From Litsea cubeba (taxonomy: Eukaryota; Streptophyta; Magnoliopsida; Laurales; Lauraceae): a stretch of DNA of 64,000 nucleotides. The position numbers and the translations under genes are program-made. Under the pieces are notes generated by a model. It ran no database searches. It was not told where the DNA came from and worked only from the letters and a program-made list of their open reading frames with translations. The stretch is from NCBI GenBank assembly GCA_012931725.1, contig CM022948.1, positions 97,452,858 through 97,516,857 on the forward strand, in the 5' to 3' direction. Below, piece by piece: positions 32,912 to 45,351 of the stretch. How positions within the stretch are numbered: the stretch's first letter is position 1; each line of letters begins with the position of its first letter.

Positions 32912-35687
32912 ATGGGTCATCGGAAACTTTGGGGTGAAGATCTAAGATTGTCAAGTGATTCTGATATTATCTTAGATGAAATAAAACAAGAAGATGATCT
33001 TTTGAATGCGAGCGAAGAAAGTATTGAAGTTGATGTTACGAATGATTTTTCCACCGACATGGTATGCTACATAACTAAATTCGTATATATTATACTTTGT
33101 TAATTCATATATGTTATATTTTGTTAATTCATATTTAAATTATTATTTTCAGGTATTCAATTCACGCCAATTGTTAATTGAATGGGTTCAAAATACCGGA
33201 CGCAATTTGGGATTTGTTATTGTTACGAGAAGGTCAGAGATTGGAGGATTTGGGAGGAGACCCAAATTATTGTTACAATGTGAACGTGGTGGGACCTACA
33301 AAAGTAAGAAAATCTCAACACGATTTACTGGCACAAGAAAAATAGAATGTCCATTCAGAGTTAAAGGGTTGAAATTGAACACAGATGATGATTGGATGGT
33401 AAGTGTGGTATGTGGAACGCATAACCATTCACAGGCATTATATATGGAGGGTCATGCATACGTGGGTAGGCTTTCTGCTACCGAAAATGATATATTGGTG
33501 GATTTGTCTAAGAATTTGGTTAAGCCACGAAACATCTTGTATACGTTGAAAAACAGGGATCCAAACAACATGTCCACTATTAACACTATATACAGTGCAC
33601 GTCAGAAGTTTCGGACTGCAGAGAAAGCTGGTAAATCTCAAATGCAACAACTCATGTCATTGCTACACCAGTACGGGTACGTTTTCTTTAATCGAAGCAA
33701 TGCTCAGACTAATGAACTTGAAGAATTATTCTTTGCACATCCAGGCTCGTTGGAACTATTGCGTGCATTCCCGCATGTGTTACTAATGGATGCGACCTAT
33801 AAAACTAACAGATTCAGGATGCCTCTATTTGAGATTGTCGGTGTGACTTCAACGAAGATGACATTTTGCATTGCATTTGTATTTCTGCAATCAGAAAAGG
33901 AGGACAATTATACTTGGGCACTGAATTGTTTGCGGTCAACAATGGATGAATGCACTACTCCAAGAGTTATTGTCACCGATAGAGATTTGGCATTGATGAG
34001 GTCATGTGCCCAAGTGTTTCCCGAGGCGATGAAACTGCTGTGTACATGGCACATCGACAGAGCTGTTATAGCCAACTGCAAAAAATCATTTCAAGACAAG
34101 AAATCCTGGGATGCATTCTACTCCATGTGGCACATCTTACTGGAATCAGAAACCGAGAATGCGTATCTGTACAATTTATCTGCTTTTGAGGTAAATTTAC
34201 AAGGCTACTCCAAGATCGTGAATTATATTAAAGATGTATGGTTGACGCCATATAAGGAGATGTTCATATCTGCCTGGAGGGATACGCATATGCATTTCGG
34301 AAATGTGACTACTAACAGAGCCGAGAGTCAGCATTCTAAGTTGAAACGATACTTGGGCACATCACAGTCGGACTTGGAGTCAGCAGTGTCATTTATTCAT
34401 CAGCTCATTCAAGGTCAGATCACATCAATAAAAGTTAGTTTGGAAAAAAGTAAAAATATTATCCAACATCGATTCAAAACAGAGCAATTCCGAGAATTAT
34501 GGGGTCTTGTTTCAATTGACGCATTTAATCTGATTTGGTTGGAATTTGAGCGGTCTAAAGTTGTCGGAGAAGACGTTTATTCTTGCAAATGTAAACTTCG
34601 TACGAGTAATGGGCTGCCATGTGCGCACGAGCTTGCAATATACACAAATGAAGGTCGTCCTATACCACTTGGTTGCATTGATAAATTTTGGAAGAAACTT
34701 GATTTATTGCCATGTGTTTCTCCTGGAGACGATGATATCGATTGTAGTGTCGATCTACAAATGTTCGCAGAACAGTTTCAGCATCAGTCAAGGCCTGGTA
34801 AAGTCAGTTGGTTAAGGAAGTTAAGAGAGATAATTAATCCATCAATAACTGCACTTCTTCAACCGGTTGTTAAGACGAATATTCGTGGACGCCCCTCATC
34901 AAAAAAGAAAGTAGATAGATCGACTCATGGCAATCTGTCTGCATCTGAGTTCGTTCAGCATGATTTCAACATTTTTCAAGAACCAGGTAGACACAGTTGT
35001 TCATCTCTCTACAATACTCCACCACTCCCTACACAAAGGATTTCAAGATCGAGATCAGTTAACCATGAGCATGTATATCTTAGTCAGTTTCCATCTACAT
35101 TGCATCCCTACATTATGTCCGTGAAAGACGTAAGAGCTGATGGAAATTGTGGCTTTCGGGCTATTGCTGGGTTACTTGGTTTTGGTGAGGATGCATGGAT
35201 GCACGTCCGTCGGAACTTGATTGACGAGTTGAGAACATTCTGGACCGAGTATGTTGATCTATTTGGTAGTTATGATCGAGCATGTTCCATTTACGACTCA
35301 CTGAACTTTTGGGAATCAGATAGACCAGCACCGATTCAGAACTGGATGACAATGCCTGACATGGGTCACTTGATTGCTTCAAGTTACAATGTCATATTAC
35401 ATCTTCTTAGTTCTGAACAATGCTTGACATTTTTGCCACTGCGATCAGTGCCTCCACCGTCACATGAACATGTTACTATCACTATCGGGTTCGTTAATAA
35501 TAATCACTTTGTCCAGGTTGCCTTGGCAGAGGGTTACCCGATGCCTTCCATTATGATTCAATGGTTTACGTACAGGTATGATTGCGCAGCTGCATGGGTT
35601 ACACCGTATACAGAACAACTTGCATCATACATTCAGTGTACTCGTTCTGTATTTCCTTCTGAAACCATTGTATTAGATGAACCATAA
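32912..35687 (+). CDS. MULE transposase fused to an OTU cysteine protease domain
   Basis: Exon 1 32912-33061, intron 33062-33152 (GTATGC...TTTCAG), exon 2 33153-35687; 894 residues, no lesion. A FAR1/WRKY-GCM1-like zinc cluster is visible (C near residue 116, HNH near 140). The MULE DDE transposase core has D in LLMDATYK (~263), D in VTDRDL (~326), CTWH (~345) and E in NRAES (~441). A SWIM finger CKCK...CAH follows at ~527-540, then a Ser/Arg-rich linker, then an OTU domain: ADGNCGFRA with catalytic Cys at ~715 and NNHFVQV with the likely catalytic His at ~835. MULE transposases cut and insert Mutator-like DNA; OTU proteins are deubiquitinating-type proteases. Either a well-kept MULE gene or a domesticated one. 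A GATATCATATCGG-containing segment at 35806-35895 resembles a MULE end, but I found no matching 5' TIR or 9-bp TSD. Confidence 0.92.
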
Positions 35688-38467
35688 TTTGTATTAATAG
35701 TAAAAAATTTATTGTTATTTCTAATGGAAAAAAATATTGTTTTTCAGCATTTTCTAATATTCTGAATTTTTTTGATATTTTTGTGATTTTTTTTTTATTA
35801 AAAAAAAATTCACACCGCGACGACCGCGACAGACCGATACGATATCATATCGGTTTTTTCAGCCCGGCCGATACCGAGACCGAGATTTTAAACCATGCTC
35901 CCCAAAGAAGAAAAGGGGAAAACCATTGTGCCTCTACACTTGCTTAATTATGCTTTTTTTTTTTTTTTTTTTTTTTTTTTTGCAGCTGTAGCCCTGCACC
36001 TTCTGAGTGTACTATGGACCATGTAGATATAATGGATCACTCTTAGTATGGCCCTCCTATATTCAGTCTAATAAGAAGAAAAAAAAGTTGTCATGCATAC
36101 TCATATTGAAAGAGAGCGAAAAAAAAATGAATGGCTAGGATGAGAATCTTGAGCATAGTATGTCCCATTATCCCATCCTTGCATGGCTTAATCAAATGGA
36201 TAGTCTAGAAAACATTTACAAAATTGAGTGGAGGGAATCCTTGCAAATCTTGGGGCAGAAGGTGTAGTCCAGAAAGGTACAGCTGAATACTTTAACGGAT
36301 AAAAATTGCATTCCAATACTAACAATAATTCCATCACAAAACAAATTCAATCTGCTCTTTCCGCCTCACAAGAGGTCCAAAAAAAGCCAAAAATGAGGAA
36401 AGCAAAATCCCACATCTCCCTTTCATCCGCTGTCCATTTGGAAATAGAGTAGCGGCTCATATCCATCCATCCATCCAATGTCCATCGTCACCGATGGCCC
36501 ACTACGGGACCCACTAAATAAACAGTATGAACCGACCGCAACAACAAAGAGTTGATAAGGTTGATCCCTCAGTGGGACCTACTATTCAGATGATGATGAT
36601 GATGGGAGTGGGCCCCATTTAGAGGTAGGCGTTGTTTTGCAGCAGGCGAATATACGGCACCCTTCACAGCGCCGTCATTCGTTTTCAGGCACGAGCCACG
36701 AGGCAATTGGGCACTGCGCGCTTTTTAATCTTCTCTCTCCTCTTCTTTCTGCATTTGTCAACGGACATGACATTGATTGTGGTGCCCTTTCAAAAAAATG
36801 GGGTGCCAAAATTGGCCCCCTTTTCGTATTATCAGTACACATTCGTACAGGCAAACTGCCACACTTTTTTTTTTATACGGATTTTACCTAAAAAATATCC
36901 AATAATCACTAAACAAAAAATAGGCCACTAATAGATATAAGAAAGTGATTTCATTTTTTTTTATTAATAATTAAAACAAATGACGACGTCGTTGCACCAT
37001 TCAACCTCATAAAAGTGTTGTTCACCCGCCTCTTCTTTTTTCCCTCTTAATTCCACATGCAGCTAAAGTTGGGCTGTGGGAAATAGAGACATTACCTCTA
37101 TTCTCTACAGCATTTGGAGGCATTATGATGCTGCCAAACGCCTCTATTTTTAAAATCTCTTTCAAATTTAGAGATTTTGACAAATATAGGCAAAAATTAG
37201 ACCTGCCAAACATGGGCTTAAATGGGGTCGGGGTGTTACACATGGACATGACATATTTTCCATTGAGAATATAAAAAAGATCACATAACAAAGTTTTATG
37301 GTTCGAAGCAAACTTACAACATAACCAATTAAGGGCTCTAAAAATGGATGAAAACTCGACCATGTTTGTGAGCAACTTGTTTGCTTGGATGATTCAGAAT
37401 TAATATTTGAAAGTCCGGGATAAGAACCCTAAAGAGGGGTTTGAATATGGTGAGCTTCATTTTATGCCAAATATGTCAAATCTTAACTTCTTTAAAATAA
37501 TTAGGCATAATTGAAGATAAGAACGTAGAGTACAAAAGCTAACACGATAAATCACCACAAAGCATTCACCATAACACAATGATATATATTGGTTTTGCCT
37601 CAATGCCTACATCCACTACCGGCTTGTGTTCCTACATTCCACTGGATTTTCCACTGTCTCAATTTATGCTTTTCAATAGGCTACACAATAACCTTTACAC
37701 TATGCTTTACGAAGCTAAGCAATATCCTTTATAATATTATTTTCAATAGGCCTAGCAATAACCTTTACAAGATGCTCTATGCAATAACATTTACAACCCT
37801 AAGATTTTATCTCTAAATGTATATCTACAATACACTTGAAGAGATTACAAATTGAGCACAATACAATGCTTCTAAATAGGCTGATATGAAAGTGATAAAC
37901 AAGACACACATACACTCTATCAATGCAAAGATGAATGCTCAATGTACATGCATGATGTCCTCAATCAAATATAAAATGAAAGCTCCAAAATGTGTGCTAC
38001 GGGCTTTTAAAAATTTAAATAAAAATTTTTTTTGATTGAGGTTGGGATTCTAATCACATGTTAAAAACAACTTATAAAAGATATATCTATATAGTCTAAG
38101 CAAGTTGTGAAGTTTCAAAGCCAAAACATGTGATGCATGAGATCTTCAATCAAATTTAAAGATGTAGCTCATCACTATATACTTAAAGCATTTAAAAGTA
38201 TAAATCACAAAAAGGGGTTTGATTGAAGTAAAATGTACAAAACACATGTAGTTTTAAAACAACTTGAAAAAGATATGATTATGAATGCTAAACAAGTTGT
38301 GAGAAATCCCAAAATCTAATATATGTGAAGTGTTGTTGTGTTGGATCCAAACATAAGATAAATCGAAAGTGATTTTCTTGTAATGGAAAACAACACCCAA
38401 ATATTCAACCAAATATATGAATCATATTACATGTGATTTCAAAGGTAATTGCAAAACATAGCACTCT
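35688..38467. other. Intergenic region between MULE-OTU and the LINE
   Basis: Starts with the AT-rich 3' flank and a GC-rich palindromic segment (35806-35895: ACCGCGACGACCGCGACAG, CGATACGATATCATATCGG), then poly(T) at 35955-35981 and AT-rich sequence. No gene or paired repeat recognised. Confidence 0.5.
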
Positions 38468-38483
38468 AGAAGTAAGTCTCCAT
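38468..38483 (+). repeat. LINE target-site duplication, 5' copy
   Basis: AGAAGTAAGTCTCCAT, identical to 44819-44834 just after the LINE poly(A). Confidence 0.96.
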
Positions 38484-38699
38484 CAATAATAGGAGCTTTG
38501 GGTAAGGTTCTGTCTGCTCTGGGTTTTTCCGGTTTGCAGTTTCTCCTTGCTTTGCAAGTTTCTCCTCTCCGGTTCTCTCTTCTGGTTGAGGTTTTTCCTC
38601 TTTGGGTTCGTTATCTTTTATCTTTCCTTTTCTTTCTTTTTCTCTGTTCTCTTTTCTGTCTGGTCTCTTCTTCTGGCTTTCCTGCGGGTGGTTTCTTTC

Positions 38700-40574
38700 A
38701 TGGCAGATGAGATTTCCATCCTCTGTGGTGATCTATCTCTGACACCGGATGAACAGATCCCAAGTGTTTTTCAGGGAAATGGAGACTCGATTCTACAAAA
38801 GAAGGGTGTCTGCGGTTTGATTGGAAAAGTGTATTCCGAAAAGAAGATCAATGGGGAAGCTTTCAAGTCTACATCCATGAAGATCTGGTCGACTACTAGG
38901 GGCCTGAATATCACCATTCTGGGGGATAACTTGTTTTTGTTTGTTTTCGGTCATAAGTTGGAACGATATCGAATCTTGAGGCAAGGTCCCTGGGCTTTTG
39001 ATGGTCATCTTCTTATGCTGCAGGAATATGATGGATCCATTCAACCATCTAAATTGAAATTTCGGTATATGGATATTTGGGTTCATATCCTTGATCTTCC
39101 CTTAGACCAAATGACGCGTTCCAGGGCAAAGGTCTTTGGAGACCAGATGGGTTCCACTCTTGAAATAGATGGGGATGATGATGAAGTTCTCTGGGGCTCG
39201 TCTTTGTGTTTACGGGTTCGTTTACGAATTGAGAACCCTCTGCGTCGTTTGTTTTTACTTTCAGATGATCCAGAGAAGAAACATTGGGTTCCAATAAAAT
39301 ATGAACGTTTACCTTTCTTCTGTTACTTCTGTGGGTGTATGGGTCACACAGACAAAGAATGTCCAAAACTAGTTGATGGAAACATTCTTCGTCCAAAGCA
39401 AATGCCGTATGGTCCGTGGCTGCGCTTCGATTTCAATAAAAAACTAGGTGGAGATAAGAATAAATCTAACAGAATGATGAGGATAGAGCATGGAGCAAAT
39501 CCTGCGCCTGGCAGACCTTCAGTCTTGGGATCGGATAATGCAGATTTCACAGAGGGCACTAATATCCCTGAGATGGCTGTTGCTGGTGGGGTCCACGAGC
39601 TGGGCAGTGGATCAACGGAGAACCGATCACCATCACCTGTTACACTAAGATCTGAAGCTACTACAGGTGGCGGTCTTGAGGCAGGAGGTGTTTTTGAAGA
39701 GGTAGCAGGTGGTGTCCTGGAAGAATGTGGAATTATTGAAGAAGTAGCAGGCGGTTTTCCTGTATCAGAAGGCATCCCTGAAGCTGATGCACAACCTGAG
39801 TTGGATGTTTTTGCATCAACGATAGTGTCGCCCAAGGTTCGTTTGGCGTCCGACGGGAAGCTATTCCGGAATCCGGCGACTGGTTTGAGGAAGCACAATA
39901 TGGAAACTCGTGATGAGGGGAGGACGATGCGGATTGGAGCGGCAAATCAGTCTGCTATTCAGGAATCTTTGGTGGATGTCTCCTTGGAATTGATCTCAAA
40001 TAAGAAACTTTTTGAAATCGCAAAATCTATGGGGGTAGTTGACAAATCCAAGTCAGCTGGCAAGGGGTTGCGGACATGCATAAATCACGTGGAAGGAGGG
40101 GTTTCTATTGCTGATGTGGGCCTATCCCTTGAAGGGGCCATGCACGTGGACTCTTTCCCAGTTTCAAATCCGTTTGAGAAACCTATTGGGGCTGTTGATA
40201 AATCTAAGTTAGCTGGCGTAAGGCTGAGGACAGGCAGAAATCTCGTGGAAGATGGGGCTCCTATTATTGATGATGGCCCATCTTATGAAGGGGCTATGCA
40301 AGTGGATCCCTTCCCAGCTTTATATTAGTTGGAGAATGGTTCCTTGGGGACGGTCCCTACAAATAAGTCTAAGGCTTCTTCAGGGACAGGTGGGGTCCTA
40401 AGGAAATGGAAGAGATTAAAATCCTATGTTAGGGAGAGGGAGCATATGGCTGTTGAATCTGAGATCTATTTAAAAAGGGTTCTGTCTCCTGGGCTCGAAG
40501 ATCAAGACGTTTCCAATGTCAAGAAAGTTAAATTGGTCGAGGCTGCATGGTTGCAGTCCGACCAAGAGAAATGA
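38700..40574 (+). CDS. LINE ORF1: DUF4283 nucleic-acid-binding protein with zinc knuckle, internal TAG
   Basis: I chose the ATG at 38700 (MADEIS) because the family begins near this point; an upstream in-frame ATG at 38547 would add a hydrophobic Leu/Phe-rich leader typical of translated UTR. Residues ~15-190 are DUF4283 (GLIGKVYSEK, TRGLNITILG, ILRQGPWAFDGHLLML, WVHILDLP). The zinc knuckle CYFCGCMGHTDKEC (~209-222) follows, then a long variable Gly/Glu-rich tail. TAG at 40326-40328 interrupts the frame at codon 543; the same frame stays open to TGA 40572-40574. The C-terminal tail has an internal repeat (VDKSKSAGKGLRT and VDKSKLAGVRLRT). Family role: binding LINE RNA in the RNP. Confidence 0.93.
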
Positions 40575-43500
40575 GTTGTCTTAGTTGGAACTGTCGTGGG
40601 CTTGGGAACCCACGTGCAGTTCGTGGATTGCATTTTTTGGTGCACAAACAAGATCCTGACTTTTTGTTTCTTTGTGAAACAAAGCTAGATAAATCTCGTA
40701 TGGAAGGCATAAAAAGGAAATTGGGTTTTACGAATTTAATATCGGTTGATCCCATCGGTAGGAGTGGTGGTTTGGCTTTTATGTGGAAGGCAGGAATGGA
40801 TGTCTCTTTATCATCCTTCTCAAATCATCATATAGACGTTCAAAGTGTGTCTGAGGATTTGGGTTCTTTTCGTCTTACTGGTGTTTACGGAGCACCAAAC
40901 GTAGCTAACAGAGCTAAAGTGTGGGAATCGTTTAAATCTCTAGTGGGTCCTCCTCAACCTTGGCTTATGATTGGTGATTTCAATGAAATCCTTATTCCGG
41001 AAGAGAAACAAGGGGGTCGGGATAGAGAAGCTTGGCAGATGGTGGCTTTTCAGAATTTCCTCTCTTGTGCTGATATGAAGGATTTAGGCTTTGAGGGAGA
41101 TGCTTTTACATGGAGTAATATGCAATATGGACATGACTTGATTAAAGCTCGGTTGGACAGGGCGATCTCTACAGTGGATTGGGTTTCTTTGTTTCCCTCT
41201 TACAGGGTAACCCATATTGCTTCTCATAGCTCTGATCATCATGCTGTATGTGTGCATTTTGTTTCTCCGAGTGCTAAACCTAAAAGACGGTTTTTTCCGT
41301 TTTGAGAATATGTGGGCCAGGGAGGAACAGTGTAGGGTCATCATTGCAAAAGCTTGGCATTCATGCTCATCTAGCGATGCCTTGTTAAACGTGAATACTA
41401 AAATTGAGGCTGCGAAGAATCAACTGCTTGGGTGGAATAAAAGGAATTTTGGTAGTGTTCAACAAAAAAAGAAAAATTTAGCGGCAGATATCGCTAGTCT
41501 CAAAGAAGATAGTAAGGACATTACTGCTAAGGATCATCTCATTTCAGCTCAGAACCAGTTAGATGAAATCCTATATCGGGAGGAGACTATGTGGAAACAC
41601 AGGGGTAAGGCAGCGTGGCTAAAAGAGGGTGATAAAAATACCGCCTATTTTCATCGTAAAGCTTCGAATCGGAAAAGGAAGAATAGAATTCTCAAGCTGA
41701 AAAACAAGCATGGTTTTTGGGTTGCTGGGGAAGAACAGGTTGCAAGCGTGGCTGTAAATTATTTTAAAGATATCTTTACGTCCCAGGGAACCGTGGATAC
41801 AGAAGAGTGTTTGGTAGATATGCCACCGAAAGTGGACCCTTCGCTGAATCAGATGTTAACGGGTCCTGTCTCTGATGATGAAATCAAGGAAGCAGTTTTC
41901 AGTATTGGTCCTTTCAAATCTCCTGGGCCGGATGGTATGAATTCTTTCTTTTTCCAAAAGTATTGGGATATAGTAGGCTCTGACTTATGTCGAGCTTGTA
42001 AGTCATATTTTGAATCTGGGTCAGACCTGCATCTATTAAACTTTACTTTGATCTGTCTTATTCCGAAGATTAAAAATCCAACTGATATGACTCATCTTCG
42101 CCCTATTAGTTTGTGCAATGTTGTCTACAAAACTATAGCAAAGGTCTTGTCAAATCGTTTGAAACTCATTCTACCATTGATCATATCAGAAAATCAGAGT
42201 GCTTTTTTGAAGGGCAGACAAATCGTTGACAACTTTATGATAGCAGGGGAGGTTTTTCACCATTTGAAGTCTTCTAAAGCTAAAAGAAATCAAAACCTGG
42301 CTTTGAAGTTGGATATGAGCAAAGCTTATGATCGTGTGGAGTGGCATTTCCAGGAAAAGGTTATGAGTAAGCTTGGCTTTGACAAGAGGTGGATTAGCTG
42401 GATCATGGGATGTGTTTCGTCAGTTTCCTACTCTGTTCAGCTTAATGGAGAGAGATATGGTTGTTTTAAGCCCTCTAGGGGCCTTCGTCAGGGAGATCCT
42501 CTTTCACCCTATCTGTTTATTTTGTGTAGTGAAGGACTCTCGAATCTCTTGCATCAGGCTGAACGATCAGCGAGTTCCTTTGGTATCTCCATTTGCCCTC
42601 AGGGACCACCTACTTCTCATCTATTATTTGCTGATGATTGTATGTTCTTTTGTAAAGCTTCAGAAGGGAACTGTGATTTAGTTAAGAATATCCTTTCCAT
42701 ATATGAAAGGGCATCTGGACAGAAAGTAAATATGTTGAAATCTACAGTCTTCTTTAGCCCCTGTATCCCTCGGGATCGGCAAGTCTTGTTGTCGAATCGC
42801 CTGGGATTCAGAGTTACCTCTCATATGGACAGATATTTGGGGCTGCCTCTTTGGTCCGGTCGTCAAAGGAAAGCAGGTTTTGGTTTTCTGAAGAAAAAAG
42901 TTGAACAAAAGCTGCTTGAATGGAAGGGACGATTTCTATCAAAAACAGGCAAGGAAATTCTTATTAAAGCTGTGGTGCAAGCCCTTCCTTCCTATTTTAT
43001 GCAGGTGTTCAAACTCCCTAAGGGTCTATGTGCGGATCTTCAGCAGATAATGGCTAAATTTTGGTGGGGTCATGATGATCTCGGTATGGGCATTCATTGG
43101 TGTTCTTGGGATGAGTTGAGTAAAAGCAAAAGAGTTGGGGGTTTAGGGTTCCGGAATTTGGAACTCTTTAACCTAGCGCTCTTGGCAAAACAAGCTTGGA
43201 GACTATGCTTGAATCCTACGTCCATGGTGGCAAAGGTTTTTTTCTCAAAATACTGTGTGGTGAATGACTTTTTGCATGGGTCAAACAAGATTATCAAGAA
43301 AAACAGCTCTTTTATCTGGCAGAGTATTTGCAAAGGGAGGGAGTTTCTTTCCAATGGTGTCAGGTGGGGAATTGGAGATGGCCAAAATGTTAACATTTGG
43401 GATGATTCTTGGGTTCCTCGTCCTTCGCGGTTCAAGATCTCCACACCAAAGCCTACGGGCTGTATGGTTCAGTCAGTAGCAGATCTTATTCATCCTGCCA

Positions 43501-44771
43501 TGGGTATTTGGAATCATGAACTTATACATTCTTTATTTTGGCCTGATGAAGCTAGGATTATTTTATCGATTCCTCTCAGTATTAGACGCCGCGAAGACCG
43601 GATATTCTGGCATCTTTCTAAGGATGGTCAGTATTCAGTTAAATCAGGTTATCATGTGGGTTATGATTTAATGGTTAGTGGTCTTCGTGCGGGTTCGTCT
43701 AATATGTCAAGTGAGCAGTTGTGGTATGACCTTTGGAAGCTTTCTATCCCTCCAAAGGTGCGTATGTTTGCTTGGCGAGCGATACGTGGTTTTATTCCTT
43801 CTAAGGTAAATCTAAAGAAAAAACGTATCCTTGTAGATGTGAGCTGTAGTAGGTGTGGTATGCCGGAGTCGTCCATCCATGTTTTGCGGGATTGTGCTTT
43901 TGCTCAAGCAGTCTGGTTTGGTTCTTGCCTCAGCCTTCGTACCGCTGTGTACCAGGATCTTCAAATGTTACCATGGGTTATGGATATGTTTCATGCCTTT
44001 AAGGAGGGAGGTGGCAGTGTTGAGGCACAAAAATCTTTTGTTTTGTTATTATGGGGCCTATGGATAGCAAGGAATGATACACTTTTCCATAACAAAGTGT
44101 GGGGAATTGAAGAGGTGCTTATTTTCTCTAGTAATTTGGGGAAAGTGTACCTCGCTGCAAACCTTGATAATCTATCATCAATGGCAGTTGCTTTATCTCC
44201 TACTCATCCAGTTGTTTGGTTACCTCCTAGGACTTTGTGTTTCAAAGTCAATTTTGATGCTGCATATCGGCCAGATTCAGATATGGTGGGTGTTGGAGTC
44301 ATTATTAGAGATGAGAAGGGGTTATTTGTTAGTGGGTGCACTAAAGTTTTTTCCCTTGGGATGGGTGATGTTAGCCAAGCTGAAGCCCTAGCAGCAAGAG
44401 AGGCGGTGGTTTTTGCAAAAGAGATGAATATTATGCATTTTATTCTTGAAGGTGATAACAAAGCTCTTATGCAGGACCTTCACTCAGGTTCTGTGGATCG
44501 TTCAGTGCGTGGTATGTTGTTGGAAGATATTCTTGCTGTTGTCTCCTCTTGTTTTTCTGTCTCCTTCTCATGGGTGGGTAGAGAAGGTAATAGATGTGCT
44601 CATGTTTTAGCTACTAAGGCTAATCTTTTTAATTCTGGGACATGGTGGCGTGATGAGCCTCCTTGTATCTTGTTTGATCCGATTTCTGCGGACCTTGCAT
44701 GTATTTCTTCTAGGTCTCTTGCTGATGGCAATGCCGAAGGTGAGATTCCTATAAGATCTTTTCTTGAATAA
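40571..44771 (+). CDS. LINE ORF2: endonuclease-reverse transcriptase-RNase H, one frameshift
   Basis: The start ATG at 40571 shares ATGA with the ORF1 stop and gives MSCLSWNCRGLGNP, the usual plant L1 start. Endonuclease (~1-240) has WNCRG, LCETKL, GDFNEIL and SSDHH. A run of six T at 41291-41296 shifts the frame: the first frame ends at 41305 and the RT continues in the frame of 41217-44771. RT domain: LRPISLCNVVYK, KLDMSKAYDRVEW, GLRQGDPLSPYLF and catalytic LLFADDCMFF. A zf-RVT segment (PPKVRMFAWRA...CSRCGM) comes next, then RVT_3 RNase H with NFDAAY, AEALAAREA, EGDNKA and EGNRCAHVLA. All catalytic residues of the endonuclease and RT are visible. It nicks target DNA and primes cDNA at the site. 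Confidence 0.95.
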
Positions 44772-44818
44772 ATAGTTTGGTCTTTCTCAAAAAAAAAAAA
44801 AAAAAAAAGAAAAAAAAA

Positions 44819-44834
44819 AGAAGTAAGTCTCCAT
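44819..44834 (+). repeat. LINE target-site duplication, 3' copy
   Basis: AGAAGTAAGTCTCCAT directly after the A-rich tail; perfect match to 38468-38483. Confidence 0.96.
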
Positions 44835-45351
44835 ATCAACCATCCTGCTTTTATCTTACTAATTATCAACATTTTCATCAATCTCTCCATCTTTACTAAT
44901 TATAGAACCAAGGTAACGGAAAGAATAGCAAAGGTAATTGGGCCCTCAGGCAAAACTTAATAGCTTTTCACTATAGTGATTTTGATTTAATACTATAGTG
45001 GGCAATTATCAATTTTGTTTTTCTTTTTCCTTTTTGCTAAGCTGGGCTACTTGTGAGAAGCAATACTTTTTAACTAAAAGACGTAGGAAAAATCCGCGAG
45101 CATGTGTGTGAAAGTGCCAAAACCTCTCAACCATGTGTGTGTTGGCAAACCACATAGTTAATTTCTCGGGGGACATTGCTACAAAAGTCCAAGAAGAGCA
45201 CCCACTACGATTTCTCACTCATGCATGTTGTTGACATGCGTGGGCTTAGAAATTAATTAAAGAAGCGAAGCCCATTGCGAATTGCTTGGATTAATTACAA
45301 AGAGGATGAGGGAGAGAGTATACATCGGAGAGGGAGAAAGAGGAGAATGAC
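44835..45351. other. Spacer after the LINE
   Basis: Continuation of the sequence interrupted by the LINE. No gene recognised. Confidence 0.6.

Larger units (their letters stand above)
38484..44818 (+). mobile_element. Full-length plant L1-type LINE with poly(A) tail
   Basis: A 6.3-kb non-LTR retrotransposon bounded by perfect 16-bp target-site copies. Order: about 215-bp 5' UTR, ORF1, ORF2 overlapping ORF1 by ATGA, AATAAA at 44767-44772 overlapping the ORF2 stop, then an A-rich tail with two non-A interruptions. The perfect target-site copies and nearly intact ORFs mean a recent insertion. ORF1 carries an in-frame TAG and ORF2 one frameshift, so this copy looks unable to move by itself as sequenced. 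Confidence 0.97.

Noticed and set aside
38547..38699. Upstream ATG extending LINE ORF1 by 51 codons
   Set aside because: The extension is a Leu/Phe-rich translation of pyrimidine-rich UTR; the family start fits ATG 38700.
39344..39898. 184-codon minus-strand ORF
   Set aside because: Antisense shadow of the Gly/Glu-rich tail of LINE ORF1.
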